DNA from: Dyadobacter diqingensis
GTDB taxonomy: Bacteria; Bacteroidota; Bacteroidia; Cytophagales; Spirosomataceae
DNA: 64,000 nucleotides
Direction of reading: 5' to 3'
Assembly: GCF_024220585.1 (NCBI RefSeq)
Contig: NZ_JAMXKF010000003.1
Coordinates: forward strand, 496,001-560,000
The notes beneath the pieces are model-generated. The model made no database searches, was not told where the DNA came from, and saw nothing but the letters and a program-made list of their open reading frames with translations. The position numbers and the translations under genes were made by a program. The stretch's first letter is position 1. Each line of letters starts with the position of its first letter. Positions 8,976 through 17,266 of the stretch are shown here, piece by piece.

Positions 8976-10175
8976 ATGCTATTTGAGAATTTTTACCATT
9001 CTCTGGAAGGACGGATAGAATCCAAACTAACGTCTGAATACTGGTTATGGAAACTCGTTATTTTTGCAACCCTCGTTTCGGTTTTTCTTGCTTTTCCGCC
9101 CTATTCCTTACTGGCAGGGCATCTTAGTGAACATGGAATGAAGCTTGATGCCTGGATTTTTATTCAGAATCAGAGCCAGGATCTTTTTCATCCCAAGGAC
9201 ATGGATTTTGATGTCCGCCGGGAAAATATGATCTTCCGGTGGGTGCTTCCCCTTCTTTCTTTCGTCACTGGTCATAACATCGTACTAATCGTTTTCTTGC
9301 AGTCCGTTCTGGGTATTCTGTTTATTCATGATACCGGACGCTGGATTTATTCGGTTTCGAAGGATAAGGTTACAACAAGTTTTTTTGTCCTAGCCATTGC
9401 GAACATTTTCGTCTGTGTATGGACTTTTGCTGATATCTACGGGTATGGAGATGGTTTTGCTTATTTCTTCCTTCTCGTAGCGATATTAAATCGTCACGCG
9501 GTCGTTGTTTTCATTGCTTTGCAAATTGCATTTTTTACAGATGAGCGTGCGGTGATTGCAGGAGGATATCTGCTGTTATTACAAATGGTGACAAAAGCTT
9601 ATGATAAAAAGGATTTTGAAACAGTTTCCCTTTTTAAAAATGCGTTTCTGGGCAAAAATACGATTGTATGGCTAGCCTGGATATTCTATTTCGGAATCAG
9701 ATTTTACGTGCAGAAAACCTATTTTCCACATCATAGTTATTCAACACTGGGGACGCCGGTGTTGCTTGCAGATGCGCACAGGCACGGTCTGGGAAGCAGT
9801 TTGTGGACGGCATTTGAAGGTATGTGGTTACTGATGGGCGCGGCGATACTCGCGTTATGGCTTACGAAACGTTATGTAATGTTGCTTGCTTTAAGTTTCG
9901 GTTTCATCGTTTTGATTCTGTCCGGCGTATATGTTCATGATATTGACAGAGCATTGTCGTATGGATTTCCATTTCTTTTAATGGCGATTTATATACTTTT
10001 TCAAACGGTGACGTTAAAGTCGATACGGATTATAATGTTCTTTACCACTGTTGTTTGTGTGATTCATCCGATGATCTATTACATGGGTTACAACAGAATT
10101 TTATGGCTGGAACCATTCCCGGTGAAATTGTTTATGCTGGCTGATTACTGGATGGGGTGGGGTTTTTTCAATTAA
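8976..10175 (+). CDS. Multipass membrane protein of unknown function, glycan cassette
   Basis: I do not recognise a family. From the ATG at 8976 it is 399 residues with about eight to ten hydrophobic segments, for example WKLVIFATLVSVFLAF, IVLIVFLQSVLGILFI and IILFFTTVV-like stretches near the end. An extracytoplasmic-looking loop after the first segment contains HLSEHGMKLDAWIFIQNQ. A TTG at 8916, only 3 bp after the sbcC stop, would add 20 residues and is possible. The layout resembles integral membrane enzymes or polymerases of surface polysaccharide loci, and the next four genes are glycan genes, so such a role is an inference from context. A 149-bp AT-rich gap with two short dyads follows. 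Confidence 0.7.
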   Translation: MLFENFYHSLEGRIESKLTSEYWLWKLVIFATLVSVFLAFPPYSLLAGHLSEHGMKLDAWIFIQNQSQDLFHPKDMDFDVRRENMIFRWVLPLLSFVTGHNIVLIVFLQSVLGILFIHDTGRWIYSVSKDKVTTSFFVLAIANIFVCVWTFADIYGYGDGFAYFFLLVAILNRHAVVVFIALQIAFFTDERAVIAGGYLLLLQMVTKAYDKKDFETVSLFKNAFLGKNTIVWLAWIFYFGIRFYVQKTYFPHHSYSTLGTPVLLADAHRHGLGSSLWTAFEGMWLLMGAAILALWLTKRYVMLLALSFGFIVLILSGVYVHDIDRALSYGFPFLLMAIYILFQTVTLKSIRIIMFFTTVVCVIHPMIYYMGYNRILWLEPFPVKLFMLADYWMGWGFFN

Positions 10176-10324
10176 AATAGTTTAGAAAAAAATAAATTAG
10201 TAACCGTTTACTAAAAAAATATCAATTTAAGTTAAAATAAGATTAATTTAGGATCCCGACAAATCCTAATCCCCGCGGAAAGACAACTCTTGATTTATAT
10301 GTCAAAATATAATTTAACCCATCT

Positions 10325-10714
10325 ATGCCTCGATTATTACAACTGGACACTTTTAACTCCGATTCCGGAAACCTGACGGTTTTTGAAAAACTCATTCCCG
10401 GAACAATCAAGAGAGTATTTTATATCTATGGAGCTGCGGATATTAAACGTGGAGGCCACAGACATCATAAATCATGGAATGCGCTGATATGCATCCATGG
10501 AAGCTGCCACATTTATAATAATGACGGAGAGCAGGAAGAAGATTTTATTCTTGATGACCCCAAAAGCTGTCTTATTCTTGAACCGAAAGACTGGCATATA
10601 ATGGATTCATTTTCAGAAGACTGCATCCTGCTGGTGTTGTCCAATGAATATTATGACCGGGGTGATTATATTGATGAACCTTATATACTGCAATCGCAAC
10701 AGGTTTCTTTATGA
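10325..10714 (+). CDS. FdtA/QdtA-like sugar 3,4-ketoisomerase (cupin)
   Basis: 129 residues forming a single cupin, the length of dTDP-4-oxo-6-deoxyglucose 3,4-ketoisomerases (FdtA, QdtA; WxcM-like). The histidine-rich active-site strand [13 protein letters not shown] and the second cupin strand [11 protein letters not shown] agree with the family. These enzymes move the keto group from C4 to C3 so that a transaminase can make a 3-amino-3,6-dideoxyhexose. The stop overlaps the next start by 4 nt (ATGA), and that gene is exactly such a transaminase, which supports the call strongly. Whether the product is the galacto or gluco epimer cannot be read from the sequence, so no symbol is given. Confidence 0.85.
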   Translation: MPRLLQLDTFNSDSGNLTVFEKLIPGTIKRVFYIYGAADIKRGGHRHHKSWNALICIHGSCHIYNNDGEQEEDFILDDPKSCLILEPKDWHIMDSFSEDCILLVLSNEYYDRGDYIDEPYILQSQQVSL

Positions 10715-11802
10715 TCCCATTTTTGGATTTAAATCAAATCAATAAGCCGCATTTGGAGGCTATTGAAGAGGTTTCATTACGCGTTTTACGTTCTGGTTGG
10801 TATATTTTAGGGCGGGAATTACAAGGTTTTGAAAGTGCTTTTGCTGAGTACTGCGGTGCTCGTTACTGTATTGGCGTTGCCAATGGTCTTGATGCCATCG
10901 GCCTTATTCTGCGTGCCTATGACTTTCCGGACGGTACAGAAATTATTGTTCCGGGCAACACGTATATAGCCTCACTGTTACCGGTTAGTTACTTAAATTT
11001 TGTGCCCGTTCTGGTCGAGCCCGATCCCTATACAATGCTGATCGATCCTAAAAAAATCGAACAATTGATTACCTCAAAGACGCGCGCGATTCTCAGTGTC
11101 GATTTGTATGGCCGGAGCTGTGAGATGGAAGCGATCAATGAAATCGCCAGGCGGTACAATCTTAAAGTGATTACAGATGCGGCGCAGGCCCATGGTGCGG
11201 TTTACAATGGGCAGAAAGTTGGAAGTATTGCGGATGCAACGGCTTTTAGCTTTTATCCTACGAAAAACCTGGGTGCTTTGGGTGATGCGGGTGCCATTAC
11301 AACTTCGGACGAAGCTCTTGCGGAGAAAATAATGTATCTGCGCAATTACGGTTCTAAAGAACGGTATAAGAACGAATATCTGGGAGTTAACAGCCGTCTT
11401 GATGAAATTCAGGCCGCAATCCTGACCGTAAAACTGCCTTTTCTTGATTCCGAAAATACAAGACGCAAGGAAATTGCAAGACGTTATTTGCGTGAAATTG
11501 AGCTGGAAAATCTTATTCTGCCACCAGGAGATCGTATTGATGACGATGCCTGGCATTTGTTTGTTGTGCGGCATCCGGATAGAACTGCATTGATACAACA
11601 TCTGGAAACATCGGGTGTGCAAACCAATGTGCATTATCCGTTGCCGGTTCATAAGCAAAAAGCCTACGCAGATTTGCACGACTTATCGTTGCCTTTGACG
11701 GAACGCATTCATGAACAGGTGATCAGTCTACCGTTGAACCCGGTTCTTTCCGATGAAGAAGTTTCGTATATTATCGGCGCAGTCAACCAGTTTGGGAAGT
11801 AG
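10711..11802 (+). CDS. DegT/DnrJ/EryC1/StrS sugar aminotransferase (FdtB/QdtB-like)
   Basis: 363 residues, a PLP-dependent nucleotide-sugar aminotransferase. The cofactor lysine is K185 in [15 protein letters not shown], with [11 protein letters not shown] upstream providing the ring-stacking and Asp contacts. The N-terminal [11 protein letters not shown] and the C-terminal [12 protein letters not shown] are common in the family. Coupled translationally to the ketoisomerase, it should convert dTDP-3-oxo-6-deoxyhexose to dTDP-3-amino-3,6-dideoxyhexose (Fuc3N or Qui3N) using glutamate. The upstream enzymes RmlA and RmlB and an N-acetyltransferase are not in this window. Cytosolic. Confidence 0.9.
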   Translation: MIPFLDLNQINKPHLEAIEEVSLRVLRSGWYILGRELQGFESAFAEYCGARYCIGVANGLDAIGLILRAYDFPDGTEIIVPGNTYIASLLPVSYLNFVPVLVEPDPYTMLIDPKKIEQLITSKTRAILSVDLYGRSCEMEAINEIARRYNLKVITDAAQAHGAVYNGQKVGSIADATAFSFYPTKNLGALGDAGAITTSDEALAEKIMYLRNYGSKERYKNEYLGVNSRLDEIQAAILTVKLPFLDSENTRRKEIARRYLREIELENLILPPGDRIDDDAWHLFVVRHPDRTALIQHLETSGVQTNVHYPLPVHKQKAYADLHDLSLPLTERIHEQVISLPLNPVLSDEEVSYIIGAVNQFGK

Positions 11803-11804
11803 AA

Positions 11805-12725
11805 ATGAAATTATCCGTAATTATACCGGTATACAACAGTGAATCCACAATAGCCTTATTGGTGGATAAATTACAGCAGGCATTACAAGGGGTTTTGTTT
11901 GAAATTGTGATGATCAACGATGGCAGCCGCGACAACTCTGAAAAGGTTTGTAAACAGTTGGCCGAACAATTTTCCAACGTACGGTTTGTATCGTTACGAC
12001 GTAATTACGGTGAATTTAATGCTGTAATGTGCGGTTTGAACTGGGTACGGGGCGATTACAGCGTTATGATTGATGACGATTTTCAAAATCCCCCTGATGA
12101 AATATTAAAACTCGTGGAAACGGCCGAAAAGGGCGACTACGATGTGGTTTATACCTATTATTCGAAAAAGGAACATGCGCGGTACAGAAATCTGGGCAGC
12201 AGTCTTGTAAACTGGATCACGAGTTATTCGCTGAACAAGCCTAAGGATTTGTATCTGTCCAGCTTTAAACTGATCCGGAAGGAAGTGGTGGAGGAGATTA
12301 TCAAATATCAGGGGCCTTATCCTTACATTGACGGTCTTATTTTCCGCATTACCCGAAATATCGGGACCGTTCAGGTCATGCATCAAAAACGTGAAGAAGG
12401 TGCCTCAAACTATACTTGGCGGAAACTTATCTCGCTTTTTCTGAATATTTTATTCTGTTACTCTTCGTTACCTATCCGTCTTTTCATGCCGATCGGTGTG
12501 GGGTTATTCGGTCTTGGTTTTTTACTGCTTATGTTTTTATTTGGGCAGTGGGTAATAGGCCCGGATCCCAAGGGCTGGCAGGTGGTAACGGCTTCGGTGA
12601 TATTTGTCGGCGGTATTCAATGTACGCTGCTGAGTGTCCTGGGAGAGTATATTGGCAAGAGTTTTATGGCACAGAGTGGTCAGCCACAATATGTTGTAAA
12701 ATTTAACAGCGATACAGACCAATGA
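11805..12725 (+). CDS. GT2 family glycosyltransferase, polyprenyl-phosphate type
   Basis: 306 residues. The GT-A domain starts at residue 3 (LSVIIPVYNSE), has the metal-binding acidic motif MIDDDFQNPPDEI, and the acceptor-side REEGASNYTWRKL typical of DPM1/ArnC-like enzymes. Two C-terminal membrane helices follow (about residues 225-285: LFMPIGVGLFGLGFLLLMFLF and VVTASVIFVGGIQCTLLSVL). Such enzymes load a sugar from a nucleotide donor onto undecaprenyl phosphate. It starts 2 bp after the aminotransferase, so it probably uses the aminosugar made by the two preceding enzymes. That link is inference from the operon. Confidence 0.88.
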   Translation: MKLSVIIPVYNSESTIALLVDKLQQALQGVLFEIVMINDGSRDNSEKVCKQLAEQFSNVRFVSLRRNYGEFNAVMCGLNWVRGDYSVMIDDDFQNPPDEILKLVETAEKGDYDVVYTYYSKKEHARYRNLGSSLVNWITSYSLNKPKDLYLSSFKLIRKEVVEEIIKYQGPYPYIDGLIFRITRNIGTVQVMHQKREEGASNYTWRKLISLFLNILFCYSSLPIRLFMPIGVGLFGLGFLLLMFLFGQWVIGPDPKGWQVVTASVIFVGGIQCTLLSVLGEYIGKSFMAQSGQPQYVVKFNSDTDQ

Positions 12726-13480
12726 TTGACAACCGGCAGGAATATCAGAGTATGTTTGATGTGGAGCAAAAACTGTGGTGGTATCAGATACTACATGGAA
12801 AGGTTTTGTATCAGATCAAAAAACATTTCAAAAATGATAAACAGATCAGGATTTTGGACGCTGCCTGTGGTACAGGCGGCCTTTTATCTTTTCTGCGCGA
12901 CCATGGTTATCAATCGCTGACCGGCTTTGATTATTCGGTTCACGCGATTGATTTTTCAAGAGAGAGAAATCTGGACGTCAGTTTTGGTGATCTGAAGAAT
13001 GTCGCTGCATTCCGTGATGAAGAAACATTTGATGTTATCTGCTGCAACGATGCCCTGTATTTCCTGAGTGATGAGGAGATTGTTGATGCCATGCGGGTAT
13101 TTAAGAAAAAACTTCGTCCGAATGGTTTGCTGATCATTAACATTCATGCCTTTGAAGCATTTTCAGGCACACACGACGTCGCTGTGGGCAGTTCGAGAAG
13201 ATTTGTACGTGCGGATTTTGTGCGTTATGCCCAAGCAGCGGGTTTGTACATTATCGATAATACCTACTGGCCTTTTTTTCTCTCGCTTCCGATCTGGATG
13301 GTCAGGAAATGGCAGCGTTATCAGATGCGTTCCGGGAAGCTTGATACTGCTGAATTGAAGTCCGATGTAACTTATCCCGGTGATTTTATTAATGGAATGC
13401 TAAAAACCGTTACCGATATGGAAGGTGTTTTTTTGCCCAATGCACCTTTCGGGAGTTCGTTATTTTTAGTACTGAAATAA
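12722..13480 (+). CDS. Class I SAM-dependent methyltransferase
   Basis: 252 residues. Motif I for S-adenosylmethionine is ILDAACGTGGLLSFL, followed by the acidic LTGFDYS and motif IV FDVICCNDALYF. The N-terminal stretch MFDVEQKLWWYQILHGKV resembles methyltransferases found beside polyprenyl-linked GT2 genes. The start overlaps the GT2 stop by 4 nt (ATGA), so it is the last gene of the glycan operon. It may methylate the aminosugar (N- or O-) or a lipid-linked intermediate; the sequence does not decide. It converges on the symporter gene with 8 bp between stop codons and no visible terminator hairpin. Confidence 0.82.
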   Translation: MIDNRQEYQSMFDVEQKLWWYQILHGKVLYQIKKHFKNDKQIRILDAACGTGGLLSFLRDHGYQSLTGFDYSVHAIDFSRERNLDVSFGDLKNVAAFRDEETFDVICCNDALYFLSDEEIVDAMRVFKKKLRPNGLLIINIHAFEAFSGTHDVAVGSSRRFVRADFVRYAQAAGLYIIDNTYWPFFLSLPIWMVRKWQRYQMRSGKLDTAELKSDVTYPGDFINGMLKTVTDMEGVFLPNAPFGSSLFLVLK

Positions 13481-13488
13481 TCCAGATA

Positions 13489-14874
13489 TTAAATAGCAAC
13501 CTCCTGATTTTTGCTACTCATTACAATTCCCAAACCCATACCGGAAAAACTGGCCAGTAAACCATAAATCATGGGCGGATATTCCGTGCCGAGCCAAACT
13601 GAACCAAGCCAGACGACCAGCCCGGCGATCATGGACAAAATACAGCCAAGCTGATTGGCATTTTTCCAGTATAAGCCTGCTGCGAGCGGCACAAACAGCG
13701 ATACAAGGCTGAATGCGGATGACTCTGCTACGAGCTCAAAAATACTTTCCCGTGTGGATGCCATGAAAATGCAGATGCCGGTGATGACAATGATGCCAAT
13801 TCTGATGATTCTCAACAATTGTTTGTCGCTTAGTTCCGGATGGAAAAATTTGATCACATTTTCGCCAAGAACCGCAGCCGGCGCCATGATCGCGCTGCTG
13901 GTGGTACTCAGGATAGCCGAAACCAGAGCCCCGAAAAATAATATTTGTAAAGGAAGTCCTGAATGAAGCAGAACCATATTGGGAATGATCATTTGCGGAT
14001 CGTCTTTTCCAAGGTCCGGATATAAATGGTGGCCGCATAGCCCGATAAACAGCGGTAGCAAGGCGATGGTGAGGTACATTAGTGATGAAAGTAATGTAGC
14101 TTTAACCGATACGTCGGCTGATTTTGCAGACATCACACGCTGAAAAACGTCCTGCTGCGGAATGGAGCCCAGGCCAATGGTTATCCAGGCCGCGAAATAT
14201 CCCACGGAATCTTTGAAGGTAAACTGTGGATAAGCCCGGAAAAAATCTTTTGGTGCGGCGTTTATCAGTGGAGAAAAACCACCTACTTTGAAATACAATA
14301 CGATGGCAACAACAAGCAAACCAACGATGATCATGATGGTTTGAAGAAAATCGGTGATGGAAATGGACCACATTCCGCCCCATATGGTGTAAAGGATAAC
14401 CACGAAGGAACTTAGTAAAATACATTCTGTTAAGGACCAGCCTAAAACTACTTTCAGTACAATGCCCATAGCGAGCAGCTGGGCTGCAATCCAGCTGAAA
14501 TAGGAGGGGATAATCAGTACAGCCGACAATAGTTCAGCCGGTCTGCCATAACGTATCCGGAAGAAATCGCAAAAGGTGATGATATTCATTTTATAAAAAC
14601 GTCTTGCGAAAAATATTCCGACAAGAAACAGACACAGCGCTGCACCAAAAGGATCCTCAATAACGCCTAAAACGCCTTTTTCTATAAATTCTGTGGGCGC
14701 TCCCATAATGGTTTCCGAACCGAACCAGGTTGCAAAAGTGGCAGATGCGGCCAGAAAAAGTGGTAATCTTCTGCCGGCCAGCACGAAATCGGTTGTGGTG
14801 GTGATTTTGCGTGATGCCCACAAGCCGATTCCCAGGTTTAGTAATAAGTAAGCAATGATAGAAAAAGCCAGCAT
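13489..14874 (-). CDS. Sodium:solute symporter (SSS) family transporter
   Basis: 461 residues with about 12-13 hydrophobic segments. The N-terminal helix is followed by the SSS hallmark TTTDFVLAGRRLPLFLAASATFATWFGSE, split here by family convention, and later by IILYTIWGGMWSISITDFLQ and GLGSIPQQDVFQRVMSAKSA, both typical of SSS carriers. It imports a solute with Na+ at the inner membrane. The gene is divergent from an alpha-L-fucosidase (154 bp between starts), so a sugar such as L-fucose or a fucoside product is a reasonable guess, but SSS sequences do not reveal substrate. Confidence 0.85.
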   Translation of the reverse strand: MLAFSIIAYLLLNLGIGLWASRKITTTTDFVLAGRRLPLFLAASATFATWFGSETIMGAPTEFIEKGVLGVIEDPFGAALCLFLVGIFFARRFYKMNIITFCDFFRIRYGRPAELLSAVLIIPSYFSWIAAQLLAMGIVLKVVLGWSLTECILLSSFVVILYTIWGGMWSISITDFLQTIMIIVGLLVVAIVLYFKVGGFSPLINAAPKDFFRAYPQFTFKDSVGYFAAWITIGLGSIPQQDVFQRVMSAKSADVSVKATLLSSLMYLTIALLPLFIGLCGHHLYPDLGKDDPQMIIPNMVLLHSGLPLQILFFGALVSAILSTTSSAIMAPAAVLGENVIKFFHPELSDKQLLRIIRIGIIVITGICIFMASTRESIFELVAESSAFSLVSLFVPLAAGLYWKNANQLGCILSMIAGLVVWLGSVWLGTEYPPMIYGLLASFSGMGLGIVMSSKNQEVAI

Positions 14875-15028
14875 GTTCGAAATTTTCGGAAAGATCAGTT
14901 TACAATTTTACGAACAAAAAATAGGGAGATAGCCATTTTTGCAGATGTTTATTAAGAAAAAATACTTTTAGAGGGTATTTTCTATTGGTTTGGACATCCT
15001 TTACTTACATCTTGACTTATTTAATCCT

Positions 15029-16384
15029 ATGATCCGGCGTTTAACTTTATTGTCCTTCTTTTTTTGCCTTTCTTTTTTAACACAGGCCCAGCAGCAAGTC
15101 ACCAACAATCCTGAACGTATCAAGTGGTTCCAGGATTTGGGTTTTGGCATGTTTATCCATTGGAATGTGGATGTTTCACTGGGTGCGGTGATCAGCCATT
15201 CGCTGGCCGGGGCATCCGATGAGTATGTGGACAGATACATCAAGGAGCTTCCTTCGTTTTTCAATCCTAAAAAATTTGACCCGGATGAATGGGCCACGAT
15301 GGCTCGTTTGGCGGGAATGAAATACGTGGTTTTTACGACGAAACATCATTCGGGATTTTGCATGTTTGACACAAAATCGACCCCGTTTAATGTGATGAAC
15401 ACACCTTTTAAGCGGGATGTAACCAAGGAGATTATCGATGCGTTCCGCAAGCAGGGTATCGCGATCGGGATTTATTTTTCGCCGGAAGATTTTCTATTCT
15501 TTCACCAAAACAATATCCCGCTGGGCAGATTGCAGCACGAAAAGCAATTTCCGATGAATAATCCGAAGCTGATGGATTATGACAAACAGCAGGTGAAAGA
15601 ATTGCTGACAAACTACGGTAAAATCGACATCATGTTTTTTGACGGTCCGGGCGACGGTCTTCGTGAATACGCGTGGAGCATCAATCCTGACCTTGTGATC
15701 ACACGTGACGCCATGAATACGCCTGAGCAGAATATTCCGGATAAGGCCTCGCCACGTCCCTGGGAAGCCTGTTACACGATGGGGACTGACTGGCAGTACA
15801 AACCGACAAACGATCCGCATAAGTCAGGCACCGAAATCATCAACATGCTGATCGAGATCCGGGCGAAGGGTGGTAACTTTCTATTGAATGTGGGCCCGAA
15901 ACCCAATGGCGAAATTCAGATTGAACAGGAAAGTTTACTAAGGGAGATTGCTTTATGGAATTTTGCTAACCGTGAAGCCATTTATACCGTGAAACCACTG
16001 CCAGTGATCCGTGACAAAAATATCTGGTTCACACAGTCTAATGATGACAAATACATTTATGCCTTTGTGACGCGGAATACACCCGGCGAATGGAAGTATG
16101 GTGAGCGTCGCGACTTTTTACTGTCCATGATTGAAGGAAATGCGAAAACAAAAGTAAGTGTATTAGGTTATAAGAGCGAGTTGGTTGAATACGTCAATAA
16201 TTTTGATGCGTCGGTTAAGGTATCGCCAACACCGATTGGCCTGGCCGTGAGTGCGGTGAATGGTCAGCGTTTTTATACCAACCGCCAATGGCCGAATACC
16301 GTTGTGTTAAAAATAGAAAATGCGAAGTTCAAAATGCCGGTTGAAGCGAAAACTTCAAAATCAGGCATCGACGGAGCCAAATAG
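15029..16384 (+). CDS. Alpha-L-fucosidase, GH29
   Basis: 451 residues from the ATG at 15029; the frame is open to a TTG at 14990, but the ATG gives a proper signal peptide (MIRRLTLLSFFFCLSFLTQAQ). GH29 landmarks are FGMFIHWNVDVS, MARLAGMKYVVFTTKHHSGF, and the nucleophile Asp205 in IDIMFFDGPGD. IIEIRAKGGNFLLNVGPKPNG-like sequence closes the catalytic domain, with a short C-terminal beta domain after it. It should be periplasmic or secreted and release L-fucose from glycans. The divergent SSS symporter may import the product. HW in the motif is kept, but the acid/base residue could not be assigned by eye. Confidence 0.93.
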   Translation: MIRRLTLLSFFFCLSFLTQAQQQVTNNPERIKWFQDLGFGMFIHWNVDVSLGAVISHSLAGASDEYVDRYIKELPSFFNPKKFDPDEWATMARLAGMKYVVFTTKHHSGFCMFDTKSTPFNVMNTPFKRDVTKEIIDAFRKQGIAIGIYFSPEDFLFFHQNNIPLGRLQHEKQFPMNNPKLMDYDKQQVKELLTNYGKIDIMFFDGPGDGLREYAWSINPDLVITRDAMNTPEQNIPDKASPRPWEACYTMGTDWQYKPTNDPHKSGTEIINMLIEIRAKGGNFLLNVGPKPNGEIQIEQESLLREIALWNFANREAIYTVKPLPVIRDKNIWFTQSNDDKYIYAFVTRNTPGEWKYGERRDFLLSMIEGNAKTKVSVLGYKSELVEYVNNFDASVKVSPTPIGLAVSAVNGQRFYTNRQWPNTVVLKIENAKFKMPVEAKTSKSGIDGAK

Positions 16385-16403
16385 GTACTTTTTCTGGATA
16401 AGA

Positions 16404-16437
16404 AATGAGCCGGGCGATTGACTTCGACCGGCTCATT
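16404..16437. terminator. Bidirectional terminator between fucosidase and small lipoprotein
   Basis: A perfect 10-bp stem (16404-16413 with 16428-16437) sits between two convergent genes, with a moderately T-rich tail on the + strand (gttatttatt). Confidence 0.65.
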
Positions 16438-16449
16438 GTTATTTATTGA

Positions 16450-16710
16450 TTAATTACGACCATACCGGTTATTTCTTTCTCTGTTGGAATACCGGTGGCT
16501 GTGTCTTTCGTGATGTCTTTTTTGTCTGTAATTGTCGCGATAAACCACGCGTGGTGGTGGTGAGGGCCGGACAATAATGGTACGAGGCGGGTGACCGTAC
16601 CCATAGCCGTTATCGTAATAAGGCTGGCGGGAATGATAGACACAGGATGAAACGCTCATCGCCGCTATCAGTATTCCAATATATAAACCCGCAATTCTGA
16701 TCCTTCTCAT
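16450..16710 (-). CDS. Small His/Tyr/Arg-rich lipoprotein
   Basis: 86 residues from the ATG at 16710; a longer frame to 16755 would place charged residues before the signal. The N-terminus is a lipoprotein signal ending at lipobox VSSC. The mature part is low-complexity: YYDNGYGYGHPPR, then IIVRPSPPPRVVYRDNYRQ, then many His/Arg/Asn residues. No family or function is recognised; similar short basic lipoproteins are common in this phylum. It runs alone toward the fucosidase. Whether it is expressed is unproven, but the signal peptide argues for a real gene. Confidence 0.65.
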   Translation of the reverse strand: MRRIRIAGLYIGILIAAMSVSSCVYHSRQPYYDNGYGYGHPPRTIIVRPSPPPRVVYRDNYRQKRHHERHSHRYSNRERNNRYGRN

Positions 16711-16805
16711 GGTTAGTTTGTTTTTGTTGTTATTTATATAACGACAGTAATACAAATTATTACCTTTCTTATGCGGAGGAGGAGGCGTACACGAGATGCA
16801 GTTTT

Positions 16806-16934
16806 AAGTTATCCACAGATGTTAATAACAATAAAAATGCGTTTTGGATAAATGAGATGGGTTTTAAAGGCGATATCCACAAGTTATCCACATTGATGTT
16901 GTGGATAACTTGTGGATATCTTTTTTGTGAATAT
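16806..16934. promoter_or_regulatory. Cluster of DnaA boxes with a perfect 20-bp inverted repeat
   Basis: Three exact TTATCCACA boxes lie at 16809-16817 (+), 16884-16892 (+) and 16900-16908 (-), each inside the 12-mer AAGTTATCCACA. One-mismatch boxes lie at 16843-16851 (-), 16873-16881 (+), 16911-16919 (-) and 16926-16934 (-). Four of these sit in a perfect inverted repeat, arms 16872-16891 and 16901-16920, loop 9 nt. The stretch between 16818 and 16842 is AT-rich (gttaataacaataaaaatg). The area has no gene. It is a good DnaA-binding candidate; whether origin, reservoir or regulatory site is discussed in the findings. Confidence 0.7.
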
Positions 16935-16937
16935 TTG

Positions 16938-17237
16938 TTAAGCCTCTACATCGTAGATCACAACCTTCTCCCAAAGGTGTGCACAATCTTCGATGAATTT
17001 CTTGTGAAGCGGATGAACCTGGTACACGTCATGACCAGCTTCATCGTCGAAAATCAAAACTTCTGCAAAATTATAACTTGCATCAATGACAGGTCTGCGT
17101 GTTGAGGCCGGTGTTCCGATGTAAACTGATTTAATAGATTCAATACCTTCAAGCGTCTTCAATCCGGCAAAAAGTGCTTTTTGTGCTTCTTCGTTTTCTT
17201 TTTCTTTAAGCCAAAAAAATACGTTATGTACAAACAT
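16938..17237 (-). CDS. Dabb (stress-responsive A/B barrel) domain protein
   Basis: 99 residues, the size of one Dabb domain. The start MFVHNVFFWLKE is the classic first strand, and ASYNFAEVLIFDDEAGHDVYQVHPLHKKFIED includes the conserved HPLHKKF segment. Dabb proteins are small dimeric alpha/beta barrels; some are enzymes, but most have no known function. It starts 29 bp after the histidine kinase stop on the same strand, so they may be cotranscribed. Its stop is 4 bp from the DnaA-box cluster. The protein should be cytosolic. Confidence 0.85.
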   Translation of the reverse strand: MFVHNVFFWLKEKENEEAQKALFAGLKTLEGIESIKSVYIGTPASTRRPVIDASYNFAEVLIFDDEAGHDVYQVHPLHKKFIEDCAHLWEKVVIYDVEA

Positions 17238-17266
17238 GAGTTATTATTTATGTGTTGGTAAATGAA

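Noticed and set aside
10197-10269. Two dyads (TTAGTAA/TTACTAA and TTAGGAT/ATCCTAA) before the ketoisomerase gene as operators
   Set aside because: Arms are only seven bases in a very AT-rich gap, no regulator is adjacent, and chance is a sufficient explanation.
11074-11679. A long minus-strand frame inside the sugar aminotransferase gene
   Set aside because: It lies fully antisense to a clear PLP enzyme and encodes a Cys/Ile-rich product with no recognisable domain.
16747-16763. Dyad GTAATA-CAAAT-TATTAC near the DnaA-box cluster as a possible dif (XerCD) site
   Set aside because: The arms are only six bases and the central spacing does not fit the dif pattern I know; it lies in the promoter region of a small lipoprotein gene and could be chance.
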